From assembly GCA_016714015.1 (NCBI GenBank), contig JADJNZ010000004.1:496001-560000 (forward strand): a stretch of 64,000 nt of DNA, in the 5' to 3' direction. Source of the DNA: Gemmatimonadota bacterium. GTDB lineage: Bacteria > Gemmatimonadota > Gemmatimonadetes > Gemmatimonadales > Gemmatimonadaceae. Positions 53,936-62,234 of the stretch are shown one piece after another; within the stretch, counting starts at the first letter, position 1; each line of letters starts with the position of its first letter. The notes beneath the pieces were generated by a model, which was not told where the DNA came from, made no database searches, and was given only the letters and a program-made list of their open reading frames with translations. The position numbers and the translations under genes are program-made.

Positions 53936-55609
53936 ATGAGCGTTCCCTCCGACATCGCGATCGCGCAGGCAGCGACCCTTCGCCCCATCACCGACGTCGC
54001 GGCCGAGATCGGCCTCGGCCCCGACGACCTCGACCTCTACGGCAAGTACAAGGCGAAGGTCGCGCTCGGACTCACCACCCGGCCCGCGAAAGGCAAGCTG
54101 GTGATCGTCACGGCGATCAACCCGACCGCCGCCGGAGAGGGCAAGACGACGACCTCCGTGGGGCTCGCGCAGGCGTTGCGCAGGATCGGCACGAACGCCG
54201 TGCTCTGCATCCGCGAGCCTTCGCTCGGCCCCGTCTTCGGCGTGAAGGGTGGCGCCGCCGGCGGCGGGTACGCGCAGGTCCTGCCGATGGACGACATCAA
54301 CCTGCATTTCACGGGCGACTTCCACGCCATCTCGTCGGCGCATGCGCTCCTGAGCGCGATGCTCGACAACCACCTCCAGCAGGGCAACGCGCTCAACATC
54401 GACCCGCGTCGCATCACCTGGCCGCGGACGATCGACATGAACGACCGCGCCCTCCGGAAGGTGATCATCGGCCTCGGCGGCCCCAGCGAGGGAGTGGTCC
54501 GCGAGGAGCGCTTCGTGATCATCCCCGCGTCGGAGATCATGGCGATCGTCGCGCTCGCGACCTCCGCGTCCGATCTCGAACAACGCCTCGGCAACATCAT
54601 CGTCGGCTCCACGTACGGCGCCGACCGCAAGCCGGTTTACGCCCGCGACCTCAAGGCGCACGGTGCCATGGCGATGCTGCTGAAGGACGCCATCCGCCCG
54701 AACCTCGTGCAGACGCTCGAGGGTGGGCCCGCCTTCGTCCATGCCGGGCCGTTCGGCAACATCGCGCACGGCTGCAACTCCATCCTCGCCACCCGCGCCG
54801 CGCTCGCCGTCGGCGACGTCGTCGTGACCGAGGCCGGGTTCGGGTCCGACCTGGGCGCGGAGAAGTTCTTCGACATCAAGTGCCGCTTCGGGGGCATCAC
54901 GCCCGAGGCCGCGGTGCTCGTCGCGACCATCCGCGCGCTCAAGATGAACGGCGGCGCGAAGAAGACCGAACTCGCCTCCGAGGACCTCGCCGCGCTCCGG
55001 AAGGGGGTCGTGAACCTCGAGCACCACATCCAGAATGTGCGCCAGTTCGGGATGGAACTCGTGGTCGCGATCAACCGCTTCGGCACCGACACCGATGCCG
55101 AACTGGCGATCGTGCGGGAGGCCGCGGAGAAGGCCGGCGCGCGCGTGGCCCTCTGCGAGGTCTTCGCCAAGGGTGGGGAAGGCGGCGAGGCGCTCGCGCG
55201 CGAGGTGCTCGACATCCTCAAGGGCGGCAAGTCGCGCTACGCGCCGCTCTACGACGCGTCGCGTCCGATCAAGGAGAAGATCGACACGATCGTGCGGAAG
55301 GTCTACGGCGGCGAGGGCGCCGACTACAGCGCCAAGGCCGACCGCGCCATCGCGTACCTCGAGAGCATCGGCCTCGCCGAGACGCCGATCTGCATGGCGA
55401 AGACGCAGTACTCGCTCTCCGACGACGCGACGAAGCTCGGCCGCCCCTCGGGGTTCCGCGTGACCGTCAACGACGTCTACCCGGTCGCCGGCGCCGGCTT
55501 CATCGTGGCGCAGTGCGGCGAGATCATGACCATGCCGGGCCTCCCGAAGGCACCGGCCGCCGAGAAGATGGCCATCCATCCGGATGGCTCGATCTCGGGC
55601 CTCTTCTAG
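53936..55609 (+). CDS. fhs: Formate-tetrahydrofolate ligase
   Basis: A 557-residue ATP-dependent enzyme making 10-formyl-THF from formate, supplying one-carbon units for purines and formyl-Met. The P-loop NPTAAGEGKTTT is at about 62-73, and SLGPVFGVKGGAAGGGYAQV is the family signature (core GVKGGAAGGGYAQV). Length is normal. The TAGCAT (53923-53928) 7 nt before the ATG may be a -10 box, again close to a leaderless start. ridA follows after 9 nt. Confidence 0.96.
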   Translation: MSVPSDIAIAQAATLRPITDVAAEIGLGPDDLDLYGKYKAKVALGLTTRPAKGKLVIVTAINPTAAGEGKTTTSVGLAQALRRIGTNAVLCIREPSLGPVFGVKGGAAGGGYAQVLPMDDINLHFTGDFHAISSAHALLSAMLDNHLQQGNALNIDPRRITWPRTIDMNDRALRKVIIGLGGPSEGVVREERFVIIPASEIMAIVALATSASDLEQRLGNIIVGSTYGADRKPVYARDLKAHGAMAMLLKDAIRPNLVQTLEGGPAFVHAGPFGNIAHGCNSILATRAALAVGDVVVTEAGFGSDLGAEKFFDIKCRFGGITPEAAVLVATIRALKMNGGAKKTELASEDLAALRKGVVNLEHHIQNVRQFGMELVVAINRFGTDTDAELAIVREAAEKAGARVALCEVFAKGGEGGEALAREVLDILKGGKSRYAPLYDASRPIKEKIDTIVRKVYGGEGADYSAKADRAIAYLESIGLAETPICMAKTQYSLSDDATKLGRPSGFRVTVNDVYPVAGAGFIVAQCGEIMTMPGLPKAPAAEKMAIHPDGSISGLF

Positions 55610-55618
55610 GAGCACGCG

Positions 55619-56002
55619 ATGCCCATCCAGACCCTCAGCACCGAGCAGGCCCCCGCCGCCATCGGCCCGTACAGCCAGGCGACCATCGCCGGCGGCTTCC
55701 TCTTCACAGCGGGACAGATCCCCCTCGACCCGAGGACCATGGACGTCGTCCCGGGCGATGTCGTGCCGCAGACGCAGCAGGTCCTCGCGAACCTGCAGCA
55801 GGTGCTGGCGAAGGCCGGCTGCACCTGGAAGGACGTCGTGAAGACGACGGTCTTCCTGCAGGACATGGCCGACTTCCCGCGGTTCAACGAGGTCTACGCC
55901 GCCGCCCTCGGCGACGCACGTCCCGCGCGCTCGACGGTGCAGGTCGCGGCGCTCCCGCGCGGCGTGAGCGTCGAGGTCGAGCTGATTGCGAAGCTGCCGT
56001 AG
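55619..56002 (+). CDS. ridA: RidA family enamine/imine deaminase
   Basis: A 127-residue trimeric deaminase that removes reactive 2-aminoacrylate-type imines. GPYSQATIAGGFLFTAGQIPLDP (core AIGPYSQA and TAGQIP) and ARSTVQVAALPRGVSVE with its catalytic Arg are present. Third in the run fhs-ridA-selD. GGAG lies before the ATG. Confidence 0.94.
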   Translation: MPIQTLSTEQAPAAIGPYSQATIAGGFLFTAGQIPLDPRTMDVVPGDVVPQTQQVLANLQQVLAKAGCTWKDVVKTTVFLQDMADFPRFNEVYAAALGDARPARSTVQVAALPRGVSVEVELIAKLP

Positions 56003-56004
56003 TC

Positions 56005-56022
56005 GACGGCGTCCGCCGTCGC
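56005..56022 (+). repeat. Inverted repeat between ridA and selD
   Basis: CGACGGC and GCCGTCG pair over 7 bp around GTCC, right after the ridA stop. There is no T tract. A weak terminator or a processing hairpin is possible. Confidence 0.4.
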
Positions 56023-56044
56023 CCGCTGTCCCACTCCCGCTCCC

Positions 56045-57079
56045 ATGTCCCGAGAACGCCTCTTCCAGCTGACCCAGTTCGCCCGCTGCGCCGGCTGAGC
56101 GTCCAAGATGGGTCCGGGTGACCTGTCCGCCGCGCTCGCGCCGCTGCCGCGCGAAGATGATCCCCGCCTCCTCGTCGGTCGCGAGACCTTCGACGACGCG
56201 GGGGTGTTCCGGCTGTCCGACGACCTCGCGCTCGTCCAGACGGTCGACTTCTTCGCGCCCATCGTCGACGACCCGTATCGGTTCGGACGCATCGCGGCGG
56301 CGAACGCGCTGTCCGACGTCTTCGCGATGGGCGGGGAACCGCTCACGGCGATGAACATCGTCGGGTTCCCGGAGAAGGCGCTTCCGCTGAGCGTCCTCAC
56401 CGAGATCCTCCGCGGCGGCCAGGACGCCGTGCACGAGGCGGGGGCGCGCATCGTGGGGGGGCACACGGTCACCGACGAAGAGCTGAAGTACGGGCTCTCC
56501 GTCACCGGGCGCGTGCATCCGGATCGGATCCTCTCCAATGCGCACGCGCGTCCCGGCGATGTGCTGCTCCTCACCAAGCCGATCGGCACCGGGATCCTCG
56601 CGACGGCCGGCAAGCGCGGGGCGCTCACGCCGGAGCAGGACGAACGGCTCTACCACACGATGAGCACGCTGAACGCCGCGGCGTCGCGCGCCGCGGTCGC
56701 CGTCGGTGCGCGTTGCGCGACGGACATCACCGGCTTCGGGCTCCTCGGGCACGCGATGCATGTCGCACGCGCAAGCGCCGTCCGACTCGTCATCGCGGTC
56801 CAAACCGTCCCGCTCCTCGACGGGGCGCGCGAGCTCCTCGCCGCCGGGCATGCGACCGGCGGCGCGAAGCGGAACGCCGAGTGGGTCGCGCCGGAGGTCG
56901 ACTGGAACGACACCGGTGAGGAATGGCGCGCCCTGCTGTGCGATCCGCAGACCTCCGGCGGATTGCTCGTCGCCCTCGCGCCGGAGCGTGTCGCCGCGTA
57001 TCGTGAGCGGATGAGCGACGCGGTCGTGATCGGCGCCGTCGAGGAGTGGCACGAGGGCGCACGCATCCGGCTGCACTGA
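56045..57079 (+). CDS. selD: Selenophosphate synthetase, selenoprotein form (UGA18 = Sec)
   Basis: A 344-residue enzyme making selenophosphate from selenide and ATP, the selenium donor for tRNA-Sec. The true N-terminus lies before an in-frame TGA at 56096-56098: it reads MSRERLFQLTQFARCAGUAS, then KMGPG. C15-A-G-U18-A-S-K21 aligns with the catalytic Cys17 and Lys20 region of E. coli SelD, so the UGA codes for selenocysteine. The rest (VQTVDFFAPIVDDPY, GGHTVTDEELKYG, TDITGFGLLGHA) is clear SelD. A SECIS-like hairpin and the tRNA-Sec gene follow. Annotation pipelines would start this gene after the UGA and lose the active site. Confidence 0.95.
56107..56127 (+). promoter_or_regulatory. Bacterial SECIS-like hairpin in selD
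   Basis: GATGGGTC (56107-56114) pairs with GACCTGTC (56120-56127) over 8 bp, two of them G-U, around the loop CGGGT. The GGT in the loop is 18-21 nt beyond the UGA. Published bacterial SECIS elements place a G-containing loop about 16-37 nt after the UGA, where SelB binds it. Confidence 0.75.
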
Positions 57080-57109
57080 GCTCGCGGGTCCGGTCGGCCG
57101 GCGCGCAGG

Positions 57110-57206
57110 GGGGGTGGATGGGGTCTGGTGGTCCCCGCGGTCTTCAAAACCGTAGCGGCCTGACCACGTCGGGCTGGGTGGGTTCGATTCCCACACGCTC
57201 CCGCCA
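57110..57206 (+). tRNA. selC: tRNA-Sec (anticodon UCA)
   Basis: A 97-nt selenocysteine tRNA with encoded CCA. The 8-nt acceptor strands 57110-57117 and 57195-57202 pair at seven positions, with a G-A mismatch at the last; discriminator G57203. The anticodon arm is GCGGT-CTTCAAA-ACCGT with anticodon TCA. The variable arm is an 8-bp helix around CCACG. The T arm is GTGGG-TTCGATT-CCCAC. Size, UCA anticodon and long variable arm are diagnostic. It lies 30 nt after selD and may be cotranscribed with it. Confidence 0.96.
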
Positions 57207-59304
57207 GCGCGCGCTCGGCGCCCTTCTCGCCGCGGCGACGCTCTCCCTTGGCGGAAGCGCCGCGGAGGCGCAGGTGGTGCGCGGTGTCGTCCTCGCGGCC
57301 GACTCGATCGCCGTCGCCCCGTCTGTGATCGTGACTGCGAGCGATCCGCGAGGTCCGCTCCTCGGCCGGGCGGTGACCGATGCGCGGGGCGAGTTCCAGA
57401 TGACGCTCGGCGCGCCGGGCCGCGTGATCGTTCGCGCGCTCCGCGTCGGCTTCCGCCCCACCGAGACCGCGGTGCACGAGCTCGGCGCGACCGATACCGT
57501 CACCGTCCGGATCGTGCTCGCTCCGGAGCCGGTGCGGCTGAGCGCCATCACCGTGCGGCGGAGCGACCCGTGCGGCGCCCGCGACGATGCCCGCGCGCGT
57601 GTCGCCGTCGTTTGGGAGGAGGCGCGCAAGGCGCTCGTGCTCACCAACACGGCCCGTATCCGCGACCCCCTCGTCGCCGAATGGACGGTCTACGATCGTC
57701 AGCTCGACTCCCTCGGCGTGCGTGTCATCGATCAGAGCGTGCAACGGACCCGTGCCCCCAGCGAGCGACCGTTCCGCAGCTGGGCGGCCGACTCGCTCGC
57801 GCGCGCCGGGTTCATCGTCGAGGACGAGGCCGGGGTCTCGTATCACGCGCCGGACGCGGACGTCCTGCTCTCCGACGCATTCGCGGCGACGCACTGCTTC
57901 CAGCTCGTCGATGGCGAGCCCGGCGATGGACGGATCGGCGTGCGCTTCCGGCCCGTCGACCAGGCGCGCACGCGACGGGAGGTGGAGGGTACGCTCTGGC
58001 TCGATCGCGAGACGGCCGAACTGCGCAACCTCGAATACGCGTATACCGGACTGCCCCAAGCCGCCGCCCCGGCCGAAGCGGGAGGGCGCGTGGAGTTCCA
58101 GCGGATCGCGGACGGCGCCTGGCTCGTCACGCGCTGGTGGATCCGCATGCCGGAGCTCGAGCGCCGCATCCCGAGTCGCGTCACTGGCGGACGCATCCGC
58201 GTCGTCGGCCCCTCCATCGTGCTCAAGGGGGTGAAGGTCGTGGGTGGCGAGGTCACCCGCGTCGAACGGGGCGCCGCCGCCGTCTATCGCGCCACCGGCG
58301 CGTCGCTCGCGGTTCGTGTCACCCTCCCCGACGGCGAGGATCCCGCGCGGCGTTCCGAGGCACGGGTGACGCTGGCGGGGACCGACTACGAGGCGGTGGT
58401 CGATTCCGCGGGCATCGCGCGCTTCCCGCTGGTGCTCCCCGGCCGCTACCGCGTGGCAGTCAACTCACCGGCCCTGATGGTCGACCACGATCCTCCGGTT
58501 CTGGCCGAGGTCGCGGTGCACGGCGATTCGTTGCACTGGCTCCCCGTGCAGTTGCCGCGGCGGCGCATGACGGCGGCCGCGCTCGGTCTTGTCCCGCGCA
58601 CCAGCGTGCGCGCCGAGGTCGAGTTCACCGTCACCGATTCGCTCGGCCGGCCCATCGCCGGCGTCGAGATCGGGGCGGTGGATGCGGCGGCGCGGGAGTA
58701 TCGACTCCGCTCCGACTCGCTCGGTCGCGCGGTGCTCACGGCGCTTCCCCTCGGCGAGATGCGTGTCGAGGCGCGCAGCCCCGGCTACCACCTCGCGTAC
58801 GGGATGGTGACGGTCGCGGAGGGGCTGACGCCGGCTACGGTGCTCCTGGAGCGGACGCAGGGCGGCACCGTGCTCGAGGCGGTTCGGATCGAGGCGGCGG
58901 CCGACGAACGAGCGCGCTATGGTGCGTTCGAGGCGCGCCGGCGCGCCGGCGTCGCCACCGCGACGATCACGAGCGAGCAGATCCTGCGGCGGAACCCGGT
59001 CAACGCGTGGCAGATGCTGCTCAACGTGAGCGCCGTGGACCTCGTCGAGGGACCGGAAGGCGCTCAGCCCGCCTCGCGGCGCGCGAAGACGCCGGGTTGG
59101 ATGAACGTCCAGCCCTGCTGGATGCGCATGGCGATCGATGGCGTGCTCCTGCCGGACGTGCCGGTCAACCTCAGGGACCGGATGCCACCGGTCTCGGAGA
59201 TCCACGGCATCGAGGTGTTCGCCGGCCCCGCTTCGATCCCGAGCGAGTACGTCGGGGACCAGCGGAACATGTTCTGCGGACTCATCGTCGTCTGGACGCG
59301 TTGA
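57178..59304 (+). CDS. Exported carboxypeptidase-regulatory-like / TonB-plug-like protein
   Basis: A protein of about 708 residues. A signal peptide ends AEAQ, and a carboxypeptidase-regulatory-like beta domain (about 30-110, VVRGVVLAADSIAVAPSVIV) follows. The long middle part is of unknown fold, with a second regulatory-like domain. The C-terminal 110 residues resemble a TonB-dependent receptor plug (ITSEQILRRNPVNAWQMLLN, then IHGIEVFAGPASIPSEYVG), with no barrel. The first codon usable as a start is GTG 57178, inside the T arm of tRNA-Sec; downstream of the tRNA there is no ATG, GTG, TTG or CTG before the signal peptide. Start is therefore uncertain, the gene itself is not. Confidence 0.8.
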   Translation: MGSIPTRSRQRALGALLAAATLSLGGSAAEAQVVRGVVLAADSIAVAPSVIVTASDPRGPLLGRAVTDARGEFQMTLGAPGRVIVRALRVGFRPTETAVHELGATDTVTVRIVLAPEPVRLSAITVRRSDPCGARDDARARVAVVWEEARKALVLTNTARIRDPLVAEWTVYDRQLDSLGVRVIDQSVQRTRAPSERPFRSWAADSLARAGFIVEDEAGVSYHAPDADVLLSDAFAATHCFQLVDGEPGDGRIGVRFRPVDQARTRREVEGTLWLDRETAELRNLEYAYTGLPQAAAPAEAGGRVEFQRIADGAWLVTRWWIRMPELERRIPSRVTGGRIRVVGPSIVLKGVKVVGGEVTRVERGAAAVYRATGASLAVRVTLPDGEDPARRSEARVTLAGTDYEAVVDSAGIARFPLVLPGRYRVAVNSPALMVDHDPPVLAEVAVHGDSLHWLPVQLPRRRMTAAALGLVPRTSVRAEVEFTVTDSLGRPIAGVEIGAVDAAAREYRLRSDSLGRAVLTALPLGEMRVEARSPGYHLAYGMVTVAEGLTPATVLLERTQGGTVLEAVRIEAAADERARYGAFEARRRAGVATATITSEQILRRNPVNAWQMLLNVSAVDLVEGPEGAQPASRRAKTPGWMNVQPCWMRMAIDGVLLPDVPVNLRDRMPPVSEIHGIEVFAGPASIPSEYVGDQRNMFCGLIVVWTR

Positions 59305-59384
59305 GGACCCTCGGACGCGATATCTTTCGCGCGGCTGTTCTCCACCGGAACCCTCGTCGCCCTCAGGGGTCGCACGTTGCACCG

Positions 59385-60029
59385 ATGCCCGTGATCCGTT
59401 CCCCCCTCATGCGCGTCCTGTTCGCCGCAGCCGCCCTGCTGCTCGTGGTGCGCACGGGGGACGCGCAGCAACTCGACAGCGTGCGCGCCGGCGTCACGCG
59501 CCCGTCCGTCATCGCGGCGCCCGACTCCGTCGTGCGCGAGCGCACCCTCCCTGCGGACACGCTCCGGCCGCCGATCTCGCCGGGCCGGGCCTTCCTCCTC
59601 TCCTTCCTCGTGCCCGGGGCAGGGCAGGCCAAGCTCGATCGCGGGTACGCGGGCGGGATGTTCTTCCTCATCGAGGTCACCGCGCTCGCGCTGGCCCACC
59701 GCTCCGCAGAGGACCTTCGTATCGCGCGGCGGTTCGCCGGCGACTCCATCCCGCTCCGGTATCAGGTGAACGCCACGACCGGCCTCCCGACGCGCGACGG
59801 GAACGGCGATCCCGTGGTCGCGGCCTGGAGCGTGCCACGCTACGACGCGGCGTACGTCCGCACGCGCCGACTGCACTACGAGGATTGGCTTGCGGTGATG
59901 GCGTTCAACCATCTGTTCGCCGGGGCCGACGCGTTGGTCGCGGCGCACCTCTGGGACCTCCCGGGACGCGTCGGCCTGCGGCAGACGCCGTTCGGTCCGC
60001 TGCTCCAAGCCTCGTTCGCGTTCCGCTGA
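59385..60029 (+). CDS. DUF5683-like membrane protein
   Basis: A 214-residue exported protein. A signal peptide (about 1-27, ending GDAQ) is followed by RAFLLSFLVPGAGQAKLDRGY, the hallmark of DUF5683, in which a membrane segment with GxGQ sits near a Gly/Ala-rich second helix (GGMFFLIEVTALALAH). A charged middle part and a C-terminal helix at LAVMAFNHLFAGADAL follow. Function unknown. ATG 59385 is preceded by an 80-nt gap (59305-59384) in which I see no strong promoter. Confidence 0.72.
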   Translation: MPVIRSPLMRVLFAAAALLLVVRTGDAQQLDSVRAGVTRPSVIAAPDSVVRERTLPADTLRPPISPGRAFLLSFLVPGAGQAKLDRGYAGGMFFLIEVTALALAHRSAEDLRIARRFAGDSIPLRYQVNATTGLPTRDGNGDPVVAAWSVPRYDAAYVRTRRLHYEDWLAVMAFNHLFAGADALVAAHLWDLPGRVGLRQTPFGPLLQASFAFR

Positions 60030-60037
60030 ACGCAGCG

Positions 60038-60059
60038 GGGATCGCGCGCGGCGCGACCC
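60038..60059. repeat. Inverted repeat between convergent genes
   Basis: GGG and TCGCGC pair with GCGCGA and CCC around GCG, with one bulged A. It lies between the DUF5683-like gene and lpxH, which converge here. A terminator is possible, but there is no T tract. Confidence 0.4.
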
Positions 60060-60063
60060 GGCG

Positions 60064-60822
60064 CTATGCGTCGCGCGCGAGTGTCGCCTCGACGACCCGC
60101 GCGGTGCCGGTCCAGCGACAGAGCTCCACCTGCTCGGGAACTACCCGAAGGAAACGGGGGACGTCCATCCAGGCGCCGGGATTCGCGAACGCTCGCCCCT
60201 GCAGGCGCTCGAGCGTCGTGACATGCGAGTGTCCGAAGATCAGGAGCGCCGGAGCCGCCGGGGCCGCCAGCCGTTGATCGGCGACCAGCCGCAGGCCCTC
60301 GCCCCCGTCTCGCGGGCGCATGTTGCGGCTCGTATGCGAACTGCGGAGCGCCACCCAGGTGCCGACGTCCGGGTGCAGGAGGCGGAACGCCTTGACGCTC
60401 AGCGGGTGGCGGAGCACGGCGCGCAGCCGACGGTACGGCGCGTCCTCGTTCACGCGAAGTCCGTCGCCGTGCTCGATGAGCGTGTCCCATCCACCCGCGA
60501 CGCCGCGCCAGGGCCCGACGTGATAGTCCAGACCCAGGTCCTCGCGGAGCACCTCGCCGCCCCAACAGTCGTGATTGCCGGCGACCCACAGCACCGGGAT
60601 GCCCGACTCGCGGATGCGGGCGAGCTCGCCGAGCACCCGCACGCCGGCGCGCGGCACGGCGTGCCGCCACTCGAACCAGAAGTCGAACAGGTCCCCGTTG
60701 ATGACGAGCGACTTCGCGTCCCCCGGCAGGGCCCGCAGGAACGAGAGCAGGTCACGCTCGGTCTCCGCGGGGGCGGCACCCAGGTGCGCGTCGGAGAGTA
60801 CATAGCAGGGGGCGGGGAGCAT
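60064..60822 (-). CDS. lpxH: UDP-2,3-diacylglucosamine diphosphatase LpxH-type
   Basis: A 252-residue calcineurin-fold hydrolase cutting UDP-2,3-diacylglucosamine to lipid X in lipid A synthesis. Metal motifs: DAHLG (11-15), GDLFDFW (43-49), GNHDCW (82-87), EHGDG and GHSH. GDLFDFW is typical of LpxH. It points to a lipid A outer membrane. Divergent from ybgC with a 65-nt gap. Confidence 0.9.
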   Translation of the reverse strand: MLPAPCYVLSDAHLGAAPAETERDLLSFLRALPGDAKSLVINGDLFDFWFEWRHAVPRAGVRVLGELARIRESGIPVLWVAGNHDCWGGEVLREDLGLDYHVGPWRGVAGGWDTLIEHGDGLRVNEDAPYRRLRAVLRHPLSVKAFRLLHPDVGTWVALRSSHTSRNMRPRDGGEGLRLVADQRLAAPAAPALLIFGHSHVTTLERLQGRAFANPGAWMDVPRFLRVVPEQVELCRWTGTARVVEATLARDA

Positions 60823-60850
60823 CGCTGGATGATACCGCCCGCTCGCTCCC

Positions 60851-60880
60851 TTTACAAAGGCCGCCCGTGTCCGGTAGACT
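60851..60880 (+). promoter_or_regulatory. ybgC promoter
   Basis: TTTACA (60851-60856), 18-bp spacer, TAGACT (60875-60880). Seven nt separate the -10 box from ATG 60888, so the mRNA should be leaderless. Confidence 0.75.
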
Positions 60881-60887
60881 CGCCCCG

Positions 60888-61316
60888 ATGATCACCGCGT
60901 CAGAGGTACGCGTCCGCTACGGCGAGACCGACCAGATGGGCGTCGCCTATCACGCCAACTACCTCGTCTGGTGCGAGGTCGGCCGCACCGACTTCATCCG
61001 CGCGCTGGGTTTCACCTACGCCGAGATGGAGCGGCAGGGCATCATGCTCGCCGTCGCGGAGGCGACGCTCCGCTATCATGCCAGTGCGAGGTACGACGAC
61101 CTCGTCCGGATCGAGACGCGGCTCGAGAGCGTGCAGTCCCGGAGCATGACCTTCCGCTACGACATCACGCGCATCGCCGCCCCCGGCGACGACACGGGGG
61201 AGCGCCTCGTGACCGCCTCGACGATGCTCGTGTCCGTCGCGCCGGGGGGAAAGCTCGTGGCCCTCCCGGCCCACATCCGCCAGCTGCTCTCTGGCGCGCG
61301 CGGTACCGACGATTGA
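60888..61316 (+). CDS. ybgC: YbgC-type acyl-CoA thioesterase
   Basis: A 142-residue hotdog-fold enzyme. RYGETDQMGVAYHANYLVWCE (core TDQMGVAYHANYLVW) has the catalytic Asp15 and the family sequence. E. coli YbgC works at the Tol-Pal locus on short-chain or ACP-linked acyl groups. No tol genes are nearby. ATG 60888 is set by the promoter, which would leave no leader. Overlap or short gap to lptE. Confidence 0.9.
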   Translation: MITASEVRVRYGETDQMGVAYHANYLVWCEVGRTDFIRALGFTYAEMERQGIMLAVAEATLRYHASARYDDLVRIETRLESVQSRSMTFRYDITRIAAPGDDTGERLVTASTMLVSVAPGGKLVALPAHIRQLLSGARGTDD

Positions 61317-61348
61317 CCCGCGCCCCCTCGCCCGAGAGACTTCCTGAC

Positions 61349-61858
61349 GTGGACCACTCCCCGTTTCGACGGCGCCTGATCGGCGCGCTCTGCCTGCTGC
61401 CGCTCGTCGGCGGCTGCCTGTACGGCTTCGCCGGCGGGGGCCTGCCGCCGCACGTGCGCACCGTCGCCGTCCTGCCCTTCGAGAACGAGACCTCGTCCCC
61501 GGAACTGCCCCTCGAGATGCAGGCGGCCATGCGGCAGGGCCTGCAGTCGCGCCTCGGGCTGCGCGATGCGCCCGAGGACCGGGCGAACGCGGTCGTACGG
61601 GGTCGCATCACGCGATTCGAGCTCGACGCTGCCGCCGGATTCTCCGCCAACCCGAACCAGTCCACCTCGGCGCGCCGCCGCCTGCGTGTCCAAGTGGACG
61701 TGGAGATCGTCGATCAGGTGACCGGGAAGGTGCTCTGGACGCGGACCGGCATGCAGGCGGACGGTGAGTACTCCGACCGCGGCGAGGCGCAGGGGCGCAA
61801 GCAGGCGATCGACCGGATCGTCAACGACGTGATCGAGGGAGCGCAATCGCAATGGTGA
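61349..61858 (+). CDS. lptE: LptE-like lipopolysaccharide assembly lipoprotein
   Basis: A 169-residue outer membrane lipoprotein. The lipobox is LVGGC with Cys23, followed by PPHVRTVAVLPFENETSSPE (core RTVAVLPFENET), an Lpt-type motif, and an alpha/beta domain. In diderms LptE plugs the LptD barrel that inserts LPS. GTG 61349 was chosen for a clean signal sequence; TTG 61313 would add 12 residues. It overlaps the next gene by 7 nt. Confidence 0.82.
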   Translation: MDHSPFRRRLIGALCLLPLVGGCLYGFAGGGLPPHVRTVAVLPFENETSSPELPLEMQAAMRQGLQSRLGLRDAPEDRANAVVRGRITRFELDAAAGFSANPNQSTSARRRLRVQVDVEIVDQVTGKVLWTRTGMQADGEYSDRGEAQGRKQAIDRIVNDVIEGAQSQW

Positions 61859-62205
61859 GAGCGAGACCGGGCAAGGGCGGGCTCGGCGGGCTGCTGACGC
61901 TCGTCGTCTTCGGCTTCGTCATCTACTTCGGCACGCATATCGGGACGAAGTACTGGCACTTCTACCAGTACCAGGACCGGATGCGCCAGGAAGCGCGCTT
62001 CGCGCAGCACCGCAGCGACCTGCTCATCCAGCGCCGCCTCCGGACGTTCGCCGACTCGCTCAAGCTTCCCGAAGCGGCGCAGAAGGTCACCGTGCGCCGG
62101 CGGCAGGGCACGATCCACATCTGGGCCGAGTACTACGAGGTCATCGAGTTCCCCGGCTTCGTGCGCGAGGTCCACTTCCACCCTGAAGTGGTCGCGACCT
62201 TCTGA
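61852..62205 (+). CDS. Small membrane-anchored protein, unknown function
   Basis: A 117-residue protein with one N-terminal membrane helix (about 11-29, LGGLLTLVVFGFVIYFGTH), then an extracytoplasmic charged domain rich in Arg, Gln and aromatic residues. It ends VREVHFHPEVVATF. No family recognised. It lies between the LptE-like gene (7-nt overlap) and the heptose enzyme, so a role in LPS assembly is plausible but unproven. Confidence 0.7.
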   Translation: MVRARPGKGGLGGLLTLVVFGFVIYFGTHIGTKYWHFYQYQDRMRQEARFAQHRSDLLIQRRLRTFADSLKLPEAAQKVTVRRRQGTIHIWAEYYEVIEFPGFVREVHFHPEVVATF

Positions 62206-62234
62206 GCCCCCTCGTCGACCCGCAGCGCAAGGTG

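Noticed and set aside
56108..57079. selD starting at ATG 56108, after the TGA
   Set aside because: This start removes the catalytic residue and the conserved N-terminal motif. The upstream frame, hairpin and tRNA-Sec show that the TGA is read as selenocysteine.
57046..57177. Earlier start of the exported protein in the end of selD
   Set aside because: This would add a 44-residue stretch that spans selD and most of tRNA-Sec and destroy the signal peptide context.
59305..59384. Promoter before the DUF5683-like gene
   Set aside because: TTGAGG and TATCTT occur but are only about 14 bp apart, too close for a normal promoter.
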